From positions 806,001 through 870,000 of the forward strand of contig NZ_CP007028.1 in the NCBI RefSeq assembly GCF_000512735.1: 64,000 nucleotides of DNA, given 5' to 3'. The notes under the pieces were generated by a model. It ran no database searches. It saw only the letters and a list, made by a program, of their open reading frames with translations, and had not been told where the DNA came from. The position numbers and the translations under genes are program-made. Positions 42,816-54,019 of the stretch are shown in pieces; the stretch's first letter is position 1; every line of letters begins with the position of its first letter. Origin of the DNA: Thermocrinis ruber. GTDB taxonomy: Bacteria > Aquificota > Aquificia > Aquificales > Aquificaceae.

Positions 42816-43490
42816 TTACTTATTGACGGGCGATTCGGGATGTAAAAGGTATGTGGCTATGTTTATAACATCCTCGGGAGACAGCACTCCATGATAGCCA
42901 AAGCGAGGCATAGAGGAGCAGGGATAGGCATGCCAAGCGTTATAAATGATCTTATAGACCGTCTTTAGCTTTTCCAAACCCTCAGGACTGTTCATATTCT
43001 CCTTGGTTATGCCATACCTTTTCCCATAACCAGTTAGCTGTGGTCCCATGGTTCCACCGGGAACGCCCTTCTCTATAAGGTGGCAGGCGTAGCAGTTCCC
43101 GCCCTTGTCGGTGGGCTTGTCGGAAAAACCATAGCTCGCAAACCTTCCACCCCTTGCGCTATCCACCAGCTTTTTACCTTCTTTCCAATCTCCCCAAGCG
43201 ATGCCCCACTGAGGATATTTTATATTCTTGTTTTCAAGCTCTATAACTCTTTGTATTGCTTGGGCAGGCATGGCTTCCCTTGAGGGATACTGGGAGCATA
43301 TCCTTTGGGACTCGTCCTGCTCTAACTTCCATAGGAACCTTGGGTCCTGTTCAAAGCCAGAAAGGAGCACTTGCCTAACCTCTTCCGGCTTCACTCCAGC
43401 CTCTTTTTTGGTGGGTTGTTTTTTCTGTTGGGCGGGGGAAATACCAACCAAGCCAATGGCTAAAAGTCCTAAAAACAGTGCTTTTCTCAT
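42816..43490 (-). CDS. soxX: Sulfur-oxidation c-type cytochrome SoxX
   Basis: SoxX is the haem subunit of SoxAX, which couples thiosulfate to SoxY. The 224-aa protein has a signal peptide (about 1-20), a single haem site CYACH and the distal methionine region SSMPRFGYHGVLSPEDV. An N-terminal extension (about 25-100) precedes the haem, as in the longer SoxX type. It is co-transcribed with soxA, 5 bp upstream. Confidence 0.95.
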   Translation of the reverse strand: MRKALFLGLLAIGLVGISPAQQKKQPTKKEAGVKPEEVRQVLLSGFEQDPRFLWKLEQDESQRICSQYPSREAMPAQAIQRVIELENKNIKYPQWGIAWGDWKEGKKLVDSARGGRFASYGFSDKPTDKGGNCYACHLIEKGVPGGTMGPQLTGYGKRYGITKENMNSPEGLEKLKTVYKIIYNAWHAYPCSSMPRFGYHGVLSPEDVINIATYLLHPESPVNK

Positions 43491-43495
43491 TTCTT

Positions 43496-44326
43496 TTACC
43501 TCCCTATGCCTGGAACTTTTATCTCTGTGCCGTTGCCGTTGCCATACAAAAAGGTAGACAGTGCAACCGCCAAGTCTGAGTGGGGTTCAAAGGTGGGCCA
43601 TCTCATCTGTCTCATACATTCCGCATACCTGTAGTGCAGGGTCATGGGTTGAGCCCACCGCACCAAATACTTTGGGAATATTCCTACCGCCTTTCCTGCC
43701 TCCCCTCTGTCCGCACTCCAGAGCACTGTTGCCCTTATTCTAACTTCCTTTTGACCCGCATGGCAGGTAGCACAGTTGAAATCCCAAGGTCCAAGCCTTG
43801 CGTAGTAAATCTGCTTACCTATCTCATACATACGCTTAACTTGTGGGTCTTTGAGATTAACGTTGATCTTGTATCCGTTAGAAGCCATAGACACATACAT
43901 AACTATGGCGTCGTATTCACTCATACATTGGCTCTTACCCCAACACTGTGTGACAAACTTTTTAACCTGTTCTGGCGTCATGCCCGCATACTGCTGAAGG
44001 CACCACCCGATCCTAGTCTCAAGGTCCATCACCCTTTTGGCGTCAGGGAAATACCTCGGCAGCTGTGCCAACGCACCCTCTATTTTACCCGGTCCAAGCC
44101 CAAAGTCGCACTTATCAAGGTTGTACTTCTTGAAGGCTTCCTTACCCATCTCCGCCCATATCTCACCGGGGTTTATTCCCTCCGCCATCATCCTGTTGAA
44201 CTCTTGCACAAGCCTGATCTCCTCTTCGGGAGACAGCTCTTGATCCTGGGCTTTAACGGCTTGGTAGCCCAAAAGGCCCGCACAAGCGAGCCCAAAAACC
44301 GCGGAGGTCAAAAATATTTTCCTCAT
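43496..44326 (-). CDS. soxA: Sulfur-oxidation c-type cytochrome SoxA
   Basis: SoxA forms the SoxAX thiosulfate-conjugating enzyme with SoxX. The 276-aa protein has a signal peptide (about 1-26) and one haem site, CATCHAG. The conserved active-site cysteine is in YAECMRQMRWP. The N-terminal half, which carries a second haem in dihaem SoxA, has no CxxCH here, so this is the monohaem form. It lies between soxZ and soxX with 5-13 bp gaps. Confidence 0.95.
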   Translation of the reverse strand: MRKIFLTSAVFGLACAGLLGYQAVKAQDQELSPEEEIRLVQEFNRMMAEGINPGEIWAEMGKEAFKKYNLDKCDFGLGPGKIEGALAQLPRYFPDAKRVMDLETRIGWCLQQYAGMTPEQVKKFVTQCWGKSQCMSEYDAIVMYVSMASNGYKINVNLKDPQVKRMYEIGKQIYYARLGPWDFNCATCHAGQKEVRIRATVLWSADRGEAGKAVGIFPKYLVRWAQPMTLHYRYAECMRQMRWPTFEPHSDLAVALSTFLYGNGNGTEIKVPGIGR

Positions 44327-44339
44327 GGTTTTTACCTCC

Positions 44340-44666
44340 TTATTTAACGGTTATCTCCGCAGTCTTTTCCCACTTTCCGCCCCTGTTGTCTTCGTAAGCG
44401 ATCTTTATCACTCCAGAGCTCTCCACCTTTAAGGGCAGAGCTATGAACGGATTGGCGCTAATACCTGCTGCCATGTTCATTTCGCTTACAAGCTGGTCGT
44501 TGTAAAAGAGCTGGAGCTTGGTCAGGAAATGCCCGGGAGTTTCCTGACCGGTTTGGGGATCCCTCCTTGTGGGTGTCATAGGGTGGGTGATGACCATTTG
44601 CACCCTAATAACCTGTCCCTTCTGTACTTCTTTTGGCACACGGACTATAGCTGTTCCTGTAGCCAT
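44340..44666 (-). CDS. soxZ: Sulfur carrier subunit SoxZ
   Basis: SoxZ is the 108-aa immunoglobulin-like partner of SoxY. The sequence shows the family blocks VIRVQMVITHPMTPTRRD, FLTKLQLFYNDQLVSEMN and a final beta strand. It has no own signal, as usual, because it is exported with Tat-dependent SoxY. It has a strong AAAGGAGGTG ribosome-binding site. Confidence 0.96.
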   Translation of the reverse strand: MATGTAIVRVPKEVQKGQVIRVQMVITHPMTPTRRDPQTGQETPGHFLTKLQLFYNDQLVSEMNMAAGISANPFIALPLKVESSGVIKIAYEDNRGGKWEKTAEITVK

Positions 44667-44708
44667 TCGGACACCTCCTTTATAGGATTTTCAGTTTGTT
44701 AGCTTATT

Positions 44709-45152
44709 TTATCCGCAACCACCGGCGGTTACCTTAACCTCCTTGGTTGCCATTACAAAGGTGCCGTCCTTTAGTTGCAAAATAGCCCTAACGTTGGATG
44801 TCTCTCCCATTTTGATCCTTGTGGACAGGAACACCTGTCCATTTTGGGGCGTGAATTTCACGTCCGTTACCCAAGGAATAGGGTTTTTGTCCACGAAGAT
44901 CCAAAGCCTTTCCACTTTGTCTACTGGTATGTCCGCCTCCACGGTGATGGGCACATTGGCACCAGATTCTGCAATGGTGGGAGCGGTTAGCTTGATCTCT
45001 GCTGTTTCTTTAATTGCCTTTAGCTCCACTCCAAGCCTCTTTTTGATTTCCTCTTCAAGCTTGGAAGCGGCAAAGGCAGGCTTAATGGCTGGGGCAAAGG
45101 TAAGCCCCGCTACTGCTACTGCGCTGAGCAGTAAAAACTTCCTCCTATTCAT
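44709..45152 (-). CDS. soxY: Sulfur carrier subunit SoxY
   Basis: SoxY carries the sulfur chain on the cysteine of its C-terminal GGCG swinging arm, seen here as VTAGGCG at the very end. The 147-aa protein begins MNRRKFLLLSAVAVAGL, a Tat signal. It pairs with SoxZ. soxCD is absent from the locus, so sulfane sulfur is likely released or stored rather than fully oxidised by the Sox complex, as known for organisms lacking SoxCD. Confidence 0.96.
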   Translation of the reverse strand: MNRRKFLLLSAVAVAGLTFAPAIKPAFAASKLEEEIKKRLGVELKAIKETAEIKLTAPTIAESGANVPITVEADIPVDKVERLWIFVDKNPIPWVTDVKFTPQNGQVFLSTRIKMGETSNVRAILQLKDGTFVMATKEVKVTAGGCG

Positions 45153-45163
45153 GGCTATACCTC

Positions 45164-45577
45164 CTAACAGGTTTTTATGCTATAAAGTTTGCAAGCTTTA
45201 TTTATTGTGTTTAGGTAGTCTCCTTTGGGTCTGCTACCAAAGATAAGGCTAACTACCCTGTCTTGCTTTGGGTCGTATATTACAAGAGTGGGAGTTCCGG
45301 GCACGCCAAACCTTCTTGCCAACTTGCTCCCTTCCTCGGACCTAATGTCCAGTTCCACAAAGAGAAAGTTCCTTAGCTTTTTTGATACTTCTTCATCAGA
45401 GAAAACAAATTCCTCTACTTGAGAACAGTATGGGCAAAACTGACTTTTGAAGTAGAAGGCTATTAGCTTGTTTTCGGATACCGCCCTTTGAATAGTCTGC
45501 TCTACTGGGTTTGCAAGGGCAAAGCCCACCCACGCAAAGAGCAACAGGAAAAGGCTATTAATGAGCTTGTTTATCAT
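45164..45577 (-). CDS. soxW: Exported thioredoxin-like protein, SoxW/SoxS type
   Basis: The 137-aa protein has a signal peptide (about 1-22) and a thioredoxin fold with active site FCPYCSQVEEF and cis-proline GVPGTPTLVIY. Such proteins keep SoxY in the reduced state. As the first gene of the minus-strand sox operon it is 11 bp before soxY. A -10-like TATACT is present upstream (about 45590), and an inverted CTTAA-TTTTTT-CTTAAG tract lies further out. It could equally be called SoxS. Confidence 0.85.
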   Translation of the reverse strand: MINKLINSLFLLLFAWVGFALANPVEQTIQRAVSENKLIAFYFKSQFCPYCSQVEEFVFSDEEVSKKLRNFLFVELDIRSEEGSKLARRFGVPGTPTLVIYDPKQDRVVSLIFGSRPKGDYLNTINKACKLYSIKTC

Positions 45578-45669
45578 ACAAATAAAGTATAAGCATTGGT
45601 TAGCAGTCTTATCTTAATTTTTTCTTAAGTGTGCATAACAAGGACTTATATAAGGATTTTTGAATGTTC

Positions 45670-45876
45670 TTATAAGGGCAACCTCTTGTGCTTTACGTAA
45701 TAGAGAACTGTAAGGGCAATTAAAACTAAGGTTATCAGAGCAGAAATGGGAAATGCCAAGGTTCTGTTTATCCTTAAAAATGTGTCAAGGAGTAAAAGGA
45801 AGAGCAGATAAAAGCCGTAGGCCACCAGCACGAAAGATAAAAATTGAAAAAGGTAGTGTTTGACCTTTTTTAGCAT
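45670..45876 (-). CDS. Small two-helix membrane protein
   Basis: This 68-aa product has two hydrophobic segments (about 9-31 and 40-60) and basic ends (MLKKVKHY, YYVKHKRLPL). It has no recognised family. The start is adjacent to the stop of the HDAC-like gene, which suggests translational coupling. Function unknown. Confidence 0.6.
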   Translation of the reverse strand: MLKKVKHYLFQFLSFVLVAYGFYLLFLLLLDTFLRINRTLAFPISALITLVLIALTVLYYVKHKRLPL

Positions 45877-46806
45877 TCAAGCCTCCAGCATTTTTTCAAT
45901 GGTTATCGCAACGCACTCTCCTAAAGCTTTTAGGTTGTAGCCTCCCTCAAGGGCAAAAAGCACGGGCAGGTCCATTCTCTTGGCGGTCTTTAGAATGCTT
46001 TCCACGATCTTTGCCACACCCTGTGTGCTAACGTTCAAAAAGGTTAGCGGGTCATCTTTGTGGATATCATATCCCGCGGAGACCAAAAGAAATTGGGGGG
46101 AGTACTCGTAAATTAGCTTGGGTACCAAGTTGGTGTATATGTCCTCATACTCTGCGTCCCCTGTCCCTGCGCTCAAGGGCACGTTGTAAGTGTAGCCATA
46201 GCCTTTTCCTACGCCCTTTTCCTCTGCAGAGCCTGTGCCCGGATAAAAGGGATATTCGTGCGTGGAGAAGTAAAAGACCCTGTCTTCTTCGTAGAAGCTC
46301 TTTTGGGTGCCGTTGCCGTGATGGGCATCAAAGTCTATTATGAAAATCCTATCAAAGCCTTTTTTTAATAGGTAGTGGGCGCCGATGGCTATGTTGTTAA
46401 AAAGACAAAAGCCCATAGCCCTTGACCTTTCTGCGTGATGCCCCGGTGGTCTTATGGCACAAAAGACTGCAGAGACCTCCCCAGACAAAAGCCGGTCAAT
46501 GCCCTCAAGCACTCCACCCACCGCATAGAGGGCAGTTTCATAAGACATACTGTTGGCGTAGGTGTCTGGGTCCAAATATCCTCCTCCTGAGGCGCAAAAA
46601 TCGTGGATCTCTTGGATGTAACTTATGTCGTGGTTTAAGCTCACTTCCTCCACCGTTGCCCTTCTTGGCTTGATCTTCTGTAGATGCTTAAAAAGCCCGC
46701 TGTTTTCTATCTCTTGCACTATGCTTATAAGCCTATCTTTGTTTTCGGGATGTCCCCTTTCGTTGTGCTCCAGATATATGTTGTCATAGACTATGCCCGT
46801 TTTCAT
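45877..46806 (-). CDS. Histone-deacetylase-family hydrolase
   Basis: This 309-aa class I/II HDAC-like enzyme has the zinc/charge-relay motifs RPPGHHAERSRAMGFCLFNN, DFDAHHGNGTQ, SAGYDIHKDDPL and LEGGYN. Bacterial members hydrolyse acetylated polyamines or acetoin-type substrates, so the target is unknown. It overlaps metK by 4 bp and is the second gene of that minus-strand transcript. Confidence 0.93.
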   Translation of the reverse strand: MKTGIVYDNIYLEHNERGHPENKDRLISIVQEIENSGLFKHLQKIKPRRATVEEVSLNHDISYIQEIHDFCASGGGYLDPDTYANSMSYETALYAVGGVLEGIDRLLSGEVSAVFCAIRPPGHHAERSRAMGFCLFNNIAIGAHYLLKKGFDRIFIIDFDAHHGNGTQKSFYEEDRVFYFSTHEYPFYPGTGSAEEKGVGKGYGYTYNVPLSAGTGDAEYEDIYTNLVPKLIYEYSPQFLLVSAGYDIHKDDPLTFLNVSTQGVAKIVESILKTAKRMDLPVLFALEGGYNLKALGECVAITIEKMLEA

Positions 46807-47942
46807 TGAATACCTCCTCCAAGCCTTTCCTTTAGTTCCTCCAGCTTAGTTAGCTTTTCCCAGGGGAGCTCCTCTTTGCCAAAGTGTCCGTAGCAGGCGG
46901 TCTTTTTGTAGATGGGCTTTCTCAGGTCCAAAAATTCTATCATCCTCCTTGGGTTTAATGGGAAAATTTCCCGCAGGGCTTCCTTTATTCTCTCCTTTTC
47001 CACCTTTTCGGTGCCGTAAGTTTCTATATCAAAGGCAATGGGCTCGCTGACGCCAAAGGCATAAGCCAACTGAACAAGGCAACGCTCCGCAAAGCCTCCA
47101 GCCACCACATGCTTTGCCATCATCCTTGCCAAGTAGGATGCGCTCCTGTCGGTCTTTGTAGGGTCTTTGCCCGAAAAGGCACTTCCTCCCGAGTAGGCGG
47201 TGTCTCCGTAGGCGTCGGAGACGATCTTCCTCCCTGTCTGCCCTACGTCAGCCACAGGACCTCCAAGCACAAACCTGCCGGAGGGATTAACAAGAATTCT
47301 GGTTTCCTTGCTTATATACCTGCTTGGCACCACCTTCTTTACCACTTCCTCTACCAGGTATTCCTTTAGCTTTTCCAAAGACACATCTGGGTCATGCTGG
47401 GCAAAGAGTATGATGTCTTTCACAAAGAGTGGCTTCGTGCCTTCATAAGCAACTGTAACAAGGGCTTTTCCGTCCGGTCTTAAAAAGGGTGCCCTTCCCG
47501 TTTTGCGAAGGTCTGCCAACTTTTTAGAAAGAAAGTGGGCTAAGCTTATTGGAAGTGGCATGTAGCTTTCCGTTTCGTTGCAAGCATAACCTATCACCAC
47601 CGCAGTATCTCCCGCACCCTCTTGGGAGAGCCCAAGCACTATTTCTGGACTTTGCTCCTCTATGGATATGATCACTGCGGAAGCATCCGCATCAAAACCA
47701 AGCTCCGGTCTGTTGTAGCCTACCTCCTTTATAGTGCTCCTAACGATTCCCGGAATATCCACGTAGCCTTCGGTGGATACATGCCCCGCCACAAAGGTCA
47801 TGCCCGATATTACCATCACCTCCAAAGAAACCCTGCTGTAAGGGTCCTTCCTTAAGAACTCATCCAAAAGGGCGTCTGCAATGAGGTCTGCCACCTTGTC
47901 CGGATGTCCCTCCGTGGGAGATTCCGCCATCCTTATATGCAT
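46803..47942 (-). CDS. metK: S-adenosylmethionine synthetase
   Basis: MetK makes SAM from methionine and ATP. The 379-aa protein has ESPTEGHPDKVADLIADALLD at the start, GDTAVVIGYACNETESYMPLP, and the phosphate loop GGSAFSGKDPTKTDRSASY. It supplies SAM for CobA and radical-SAM enzymes. A TATAAT ends 10 bp before the ATG and no Shine-Dalgarno is seen, so the mRNA may be nearly leaderless. Confidence 0.97.
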   Translation of the reverse strand: MHIRMAESPTEGHPDKVADLIADALLDEFLRKDPYSRVSLEVMVISGMTFVAGHVSTEGYVDIPGIVRSTIKEVGYNRPELGFDADASAVIISIEEQSPEIVLGLSQEGAGDTAVVIGYACNETESYMPLPISLAHFLSKKLADLRKTGRAPFLRPDGKALVTVAYEGTKPLFVKDIILFAQHDPDVSLEKLKEYLVEEVVKKVVPSRYISKETRILVNPSGRFVLGGPVADVGQTGRKIVSDAYGDTAYSGGSAFSGKDPTKTDRSASYLARMMAKHVVAGGFAERCLVQLAYAFGVSEPIAFDIETYGTEKVEKERIKEALREIFPLNPRRMIEFLDLRKPIYKKTACYGHFGKEELPWEKLTKLEELKERLGGGIQ

Positions 47943-47952
47943 GGTGTTTAAA

Positions 47953-47958
47953 ATTATA
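47953..47958 (-). promoter_or_regulatory. -10 box of metK, close to the start codon
   Basis: TATAAT on the minus strand is 10 bp from the ATG. The -35 match is poor. Confidence 0.5.
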
Positions 47959-48058
47959 AACCGTACCTAAACAATTTCTATTATTCAAGCCAAGGCAAGA
48001 TTCTATGCCAAACTGATGGGAACCATATCTCATGGGCTCATGTTCAATCTTTCAACTT

Positions 48059-48064
48059 TATAAT
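48059..48064 (+). promoter_or_regulatory. -10 box of the 48071 gene, close to the start codon
   Basis: TATAAT ends 6 bp before the ATG, and no Shine-Dalgarno is present. Confidence 0.45.
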
Positions 48065-48070
48065 TAAAAC

Positions 48071-48490
48071 ATGGCTGGTGTTTGGGAAGAAGCCTTAGTG
48101 GAAGAAGCCATCTATTTAATAGCCCACCTTGCCCAATCGGAACAGCATCTCATGGAGATAGAGGGGGAGACAAAGTTGGAGGACCTAATGCCCATAATAG
48201 ACGGGCTGAGGAACAAAAGGAAGGTGGTAGGGGATGTGCTCTTTTCAGTGCTGAGGATAGAGGGGGAAAAGGAAAAGGAAGAATTCCGCACAAAGCTTGA
48301 GAGCCTTTGGTGTTCCCTAAAGCATCTCGCCATGGCGTTGGTGCATTGTGATGAGACGGTGGAAAAGCTCATAAGGAGGCTTGAGTGCCATCTGCAAGGC
48401 GGAGATATGGAAAAGGCAAAGGAGTTATCTGAAAAGGTAAAGGAGCTATACAAGGTTAGGCAATCCATCAGAAATTTTATGAAGGAGTAA
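48071..48490 (+). CDS. Helical hypothetical protein before ubiD-like gene
   Basis: This 139-aa soluble, all-helical-looking product has charged heptad-like stretches (about 58-80 and 100-139). It contains WCSLKHLAMALVHCDETVEK with two cysteines. I do not recognise the family. It ends 3 bp before the ubiD-like gene and is probably coexpressed. Confidence 0.7.
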   Translation: MAGVWEEALVEEAIYLIAHLAQSEQHLMEIEGETKLEDLMPIIDGLRNKRKVVGDVLFSVLRIEGEKEKEEFRTKLESLWCSLKHLAMALVHCDETVEKLIRRLECHLQGGDMEKAKELSEKVKELYKVRQSIRNFMKE

Positions 48491-48493
48491 AGC

Positions 48494-49945
48494 ATGCCCT
48501 ACAAGGACCTAAGGGAATTTTTAAGAAGGATTGAGAAGGAAGGAGAGCTGGCAAGGATCAGGGAGGAAGTTTCTCCCATCCTTGAGATCACCGAGATCAC
48601 AGACCGAGTTTGTAAGATGCCCAAGGGCGGAAAGGCTCTTCTCTTTGAAAGGGTAAAGGGCTACTCCATCCCAGTTTTAACCAACATGCTGGGCTCCGAA
48701 AAAAGAGTAAAGTTAGCCCTTGGTTATGAGAACCTTGAGGACATAGGCTGGAAGCTATACAAGCTTTTGAGACCGGAGATTCCACATACCTTTTTGGATA
48801 AGCTAAAGAAACTGCCCGAGCTAAAAAAGCTAAACGATGCCCTCCCAAAGGTGGTAAAGGATGGTCCCATCCGGGAGGTGGTAAGGAGGGAAAAGATAGA
48901 TGTCCTTGAGTTTCCCATCTTGCAATGCTGGCCTGAAGACGGCGGAAGGTACATAACCTTTGGGCAGGTGATTACCAAGGACCCAGAGAGTGGAATAAGA
49001 AACGTGGGACTTTATAGGGTTCAGGTGCTCTCTCCCACCGAGCTTGCCCTACATTGGCAGATCCACAAGGACGGAAACCATCATTACTGGAAGGCAAAGA
49101 GGCTAAAAAAGAAGCTGGAGGTGGCCATAGCCATCGGTGGAGACCCGGTGCTCTCTTATGTGGCTTCCGCACCACTTCCACCGGAGGTGGATGAATACCT
49201 ATTTGCGGGTTTAATAAGGGAAGAGGGCGTGGAGCTCATAAAGGGCATAACGGTGGATTTGGAGTATCCAGCCCACGCGGAGATCGTTATAGAAGGCTAC
49301 GTGGACCCAGAGGAGCCATTGGTGGATGAGGGACCTTTTGGAGACCACACGGGCTTTTACACCCCGGTGGATAAATACCCCAAGATGCACATCACCGCCA
49401 TACTCCACCGGAGGGACCCTATATACGTGGCTACCATAGTGGGAAAGCCACCCCAAGAGGACAAATACATCGGCTGGGCAACAGAGAGGATATTTTTGCC
49501 CCTTATCAAGTTCAACCTGCCCGAGGTGGTGGATTATCACCTGCCAGCGGAAGGATGTTTTCATAACTTCTGCTTTGTGTCTATAAAGAAAAGATATCCG
49601 GGGCATGCCTTTAAGGTAGCCTACGCCTTGCTCGGGCTTGGTCTCATGTCCCTAACAAAGCATGTGGTGGTCTTTGATGAGGATATAAACGTCCATGACT
49701 TTGGAGAGGTTCTGTGGGCTTGGGGCAACAACGTGGACCCATCAAGGGATGTGCAAATTCTGAAGGGTCCTATAGATGTTTTGGACCACAGCACCAACGA
49801 AGTGGGCTTTGGTGGAAAGATGATAATAGACGCAACAACTAAGTGGAAGGAGGAGGGCTACACAAGGCAGTGGCCCAAGGTTATTGAGATGTCGGAGGAA
49901 GTGAAAAAACGCATAGATGCTATTTGGGATAAACTGAACCTTTGA
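48494..49945 (+). CDS. UbiD-family decarboxylase
   Basis: This 483-aa member of the prenylated-FMN UbiD family has DLREFLRRIEKEGELARI, QVITKDPESGIRNVGLYRVQVL and the substrate-site YVDPEEPLVDEGPFGDHTG with the conserved E-x-PFGDH-TG motif. Close relatives act in quinone synthesis (UbiD, or the MqnL-type step of the futalosine route). Aquificaceae use methionaquinone, so a menaquinone-type role is plausible inference. Its UbiX partner is not here. Confidence 0.88.
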   Translation: MPYKDLREFLRRIEKEGELARIREEVSPILEITEITDRVCKMPKGGKALLFERVKGYSIPVLTNMLGSEKRVKLALGYENLEDIGWKLYKLLRPEIPHTFLDKLKKLPELKKLNDALPKVVKDGPIREVVRREKIDVLEFPILQCWPEDGGRYITFGQVITKDPESGIRNVGLYRVQVLSPTELALHWQIHKDGNHHYWKAKRLKKKLEVAIAIGGDPVLSYVASAPLPPEVDEYLFAGLIREEGVELIKGITVDLEYPAHAEIVIEGYVDPEEPLVDEGPFGDHTGFYTPVDKYPKMHITAILHRRDPIYVATIVGKPPQEDKYIGWATERIFLPLIKFNLPEVVDYHLPAEGCFHNFCFVSIKKRYPGHAFKVAYALLGLGLMSLTKHVVVFDEDINVHDFGEVLWAWGNNVDPSRDVQILKGPIDVLDHSTNEVGFGGKMIIDATTKWKEEGYTRQWPKVIEMSEEVKKRIDAIWDKLNL

Positions 49946-49960
49946 GTTAAATTAATCCCT

Positions 49961-52124
<2,164 letters not shown>

Positions 52125-52132
52125 TTATAAGC

Positions 52133-52148
52133 CCCCGCGGACGCGGGG
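52133..52148 (-). terminator. Hairpin between hsp20 and kdsA
   Basis: CCCCGCG and CGCGGGG form a perfect 7-bp stem with a 2-nt loop. On the minus strand, A/T-rich CTTATAATTTT follows, so it may end hsp20 transcripts. Confidence 0.6.
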
Positions 52149-52156
52149 AGTGGAGC

Positions 52157-52591
52157 TTATTGAATTTCTATCTTTACCTCTTTGGAGGTCTTTTCCTTGG
52201 GAAGCCTTATTTCCAAAACACCATCCTTGAACTCTGCCTTTATACCCTCAAGCTTGACCTCCGCCGGAAGTGCCACCACCCTCTCAAACTTTCCATAGAC
52301 CCTTTCTACCCTATGGTAGGTTTCTGTCTTTTCTTCCCTTTCCTCCTTCTTTTCTCCTTTGATGATCAGGCTGTTGTCCCTTATCAGCACTTCCACATCT
52401 TCCTTTTTCACACCGGGCAGCTCTGCCTTTACCACCACCTCACTGTCCGTTTCATACACATCCAACGCGGGGGCAAAAACCCTCTCCACAGGCTCTTCCT
52501 TGGCAAAGAATTCTTCCATAAGCCTGTCAAAATCTCTCCTTATCCTCTCAAGCTCCTCAAAAGGACGCCACACCAAAAGTCCTCTCCTCAT
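52157..52591 (-). CDS. Small heat-shock protein Hsp20
   Basis: This 144-aa alpha-crystallin chaperone starts MRRGLLVWRPFEELERIRRDF. The crystallin domain (about 40-135) includes DVYETDSEVVVKAELPGVKKED and EFKDGVLEIRLPK. A C-terminal IEI (VKIEIQ) fits the oligomer-tail motif. The ATG at 52591 follows AAAGGAGGTG, and the longer frame upstream covers the promoter. It prevents aggregation of unfolded proteins in the cytoplasm. Confidence 0.95.
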   Translation of the reverse strand: MRRGLLVWRPFEELERIRRDFDRLMEEFFAKEEPVERVFAPALDVYETDSEVVVKAELPGVKKEDVEVLIRDNSLIIKGEKKEEREEKTETYHRVERVYGKFERVVALPAEVKLEGIKAEFKDGVLEIRLPKEKTSKEVKIEIQ

Positions 52592-52626
52592 GGCTATCAC
52601 CTCCTTTATAGGTTTTCTATGAAAAA

Positions 52627-52654
52627 AATTTAGTCTGCTCTTATCAAATGTCAA
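52627..52654 (-). promoter_or_regulatory. Promoter of hsp20
   Basis: On the minus strand TTGACA (52654-52649) and TAAATT (52632-52627) are 16 bp apart. No CIRCE element is visible. Confidence 0.7.
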
Positions 52655-52672
52655 GGGGTAAAATTTCTCCAC

Positions 52673-53097
52673 CTTCCTTATCCACCGGATGGGATGGAGG
52701 CACCCATACGAAAAGTTTATACCACCGAACAGCCAAAAACTGGTTTATAATAGAAAACAAGGTTTTTGAGGGTTCCAGTTGGGACCCTTGTCAACTTGGC
52801 AACTGAATATGGGTTAGTGTGTCCTTTCGGTGGGCTGTTTCAATTTTGAGAGGGAGAAAGTCTTGACTTTCAGGCTTTTTGGGAGGCAGTATCACCGTAA
52901 AACCGTAATTATGTAATGCCGTAATGCCGTAATTATGGTCAGCGGCGGGAAGCATTGGGAGACAAGGGTTTAAATTTGATAATAACAGACTCAATTTTGC
53001 ATGATCTCGGATTTCGGAAAATTAACTTCATTTGAAAAGGGTGCCCTCTTGACAAAATTATTGATATGTCTTATTTTAGTTAATGTGGTCGTTTGGG
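52673..53097 (+). promoter_or_regulatory. CRISPR array 2 leader region with promoter
   Basis: This 425-bp stretch has no credible gene. Its last 110 bp are A/T-rich and carry TTGACA (53049-53054) and TATTTT (53072-53077) with 17-bp spacing. Transcription would begin about 14 bp before the first repeat at 53098. Further left are short tandem words: CCGTAATTATG at 52903-52913 and 52927-52937, and TAATGCCG twice at 52914-52929. Leader identity is inferred from location and repeat orientation. Confidence 0.7.
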
Positions 53098-54004
53098 GTT
53101 CCTAATGTACCGTGTGGAGTTGAAAGTATCAAAGGGATGGAGAACACGATAACGAAAAGCCTTAAAGGGTTCCTAATGTACCGTGTGGAGTTGAAAGGAC
53201 AGCATAATATGTTTTCCCTGATCCGGGCACTCCAAAAAGTTCCTAATGTACCGTGTGGAGTTGAAAGACAGACTGTTGCTTTCTTCTGGCAATGGTAGAA
53301 GGTAGTTCCTAATGTACCGTGTGGAGTTGAAAGACTTTATACAGGTTTTGGTGGTAAGTATCTTTCAGGTGTTCCTAATGTACCGTGTGGAGTTGAAAGA
53401 CTTTATACAGGTTTTGGTGGTAAGTATCTTTCAGGTGTTCCTAATGTACCGTGTGGAGTTGAAAGATAAAATCATCAAGGGCTTCAATAAAGACCCTCAC
53501 ATTGTTCCTAATGTACCGTGTGGAGTTGAAAGCAGCAAGAGCAATCCAGCCAACGGGGGAGGCAAGCAGTTCCTAATGTACCGTGTGGAGTTGAAAGTAG
53601 CTAAACCCTCCTTAAAACGATAATTCATCACTCGTTCCTAATGTACCGTGTGGAGTTGAAAGCTATTTTTCGTAGTCTTTGCTCCGGCTACCCTACCCGT
53701 AATGTTCCTAATGTACCGTGTGGAGTTGAAAGAGCATAGAACCATCTTTGCACCTTCAAGCCTGCAGTTTGTTCCTAATGTACCGTGTGGAGTTGAAAGT
53801 CAGGTTCGTAAGTGTTCCTTCTGCTGCTTCAAGCACGTGTTCCTAATGTACCGTGTGGAGTTGAAAGTCAACCTGAACAGTGTGCCCCGTGTTTGCTAAG
53901 GTTATTGTGGTTCCTAATGTACCGTGTGGAGTTGAAAGTAAGTAGCAAAAACGCCAAAGTCTATAACATCAACGAGTTCCTAATGTACCGTGTGGAGTTG
54001 AAAG
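53098..54004 (+). CRISPR. CRISPR array 2
   Basis: Fourteen 29-bp repeats differ from array 1 by one base (ACCGTG instead of ACTGTG). They begin at 53098, 53169, 53239, 53305, 53371, 53437, 53504, 53569, 53634, 53704, 53771, 53839, 53910 and 53976. The 13 spacers are 36-42 nt. Spacers 53334-53370 and 53400-53436 are identical. All repeats look identical, including the last. The array is oriented like array 1 and ends 15 nt before the longest kamA frame. No cas genes are nearby. Confidence 0.98.
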
Positions 54005-54019
54005 GTTATTTGGTGATGG

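Noticed and set aside
52592-52672. 27-residue N-terminal extension of Hsp20
   Set aside because: It overlaps a TTGACA/TAAATT promoter, and the ATG at 52591 has a strong ribosome-binding site.
52791-52994. 67-aa minus-strand frame in the array 2 leader
   Set aside because: Low-quality composition, no ribosome-binding site, and it covers short tandem DNA words.
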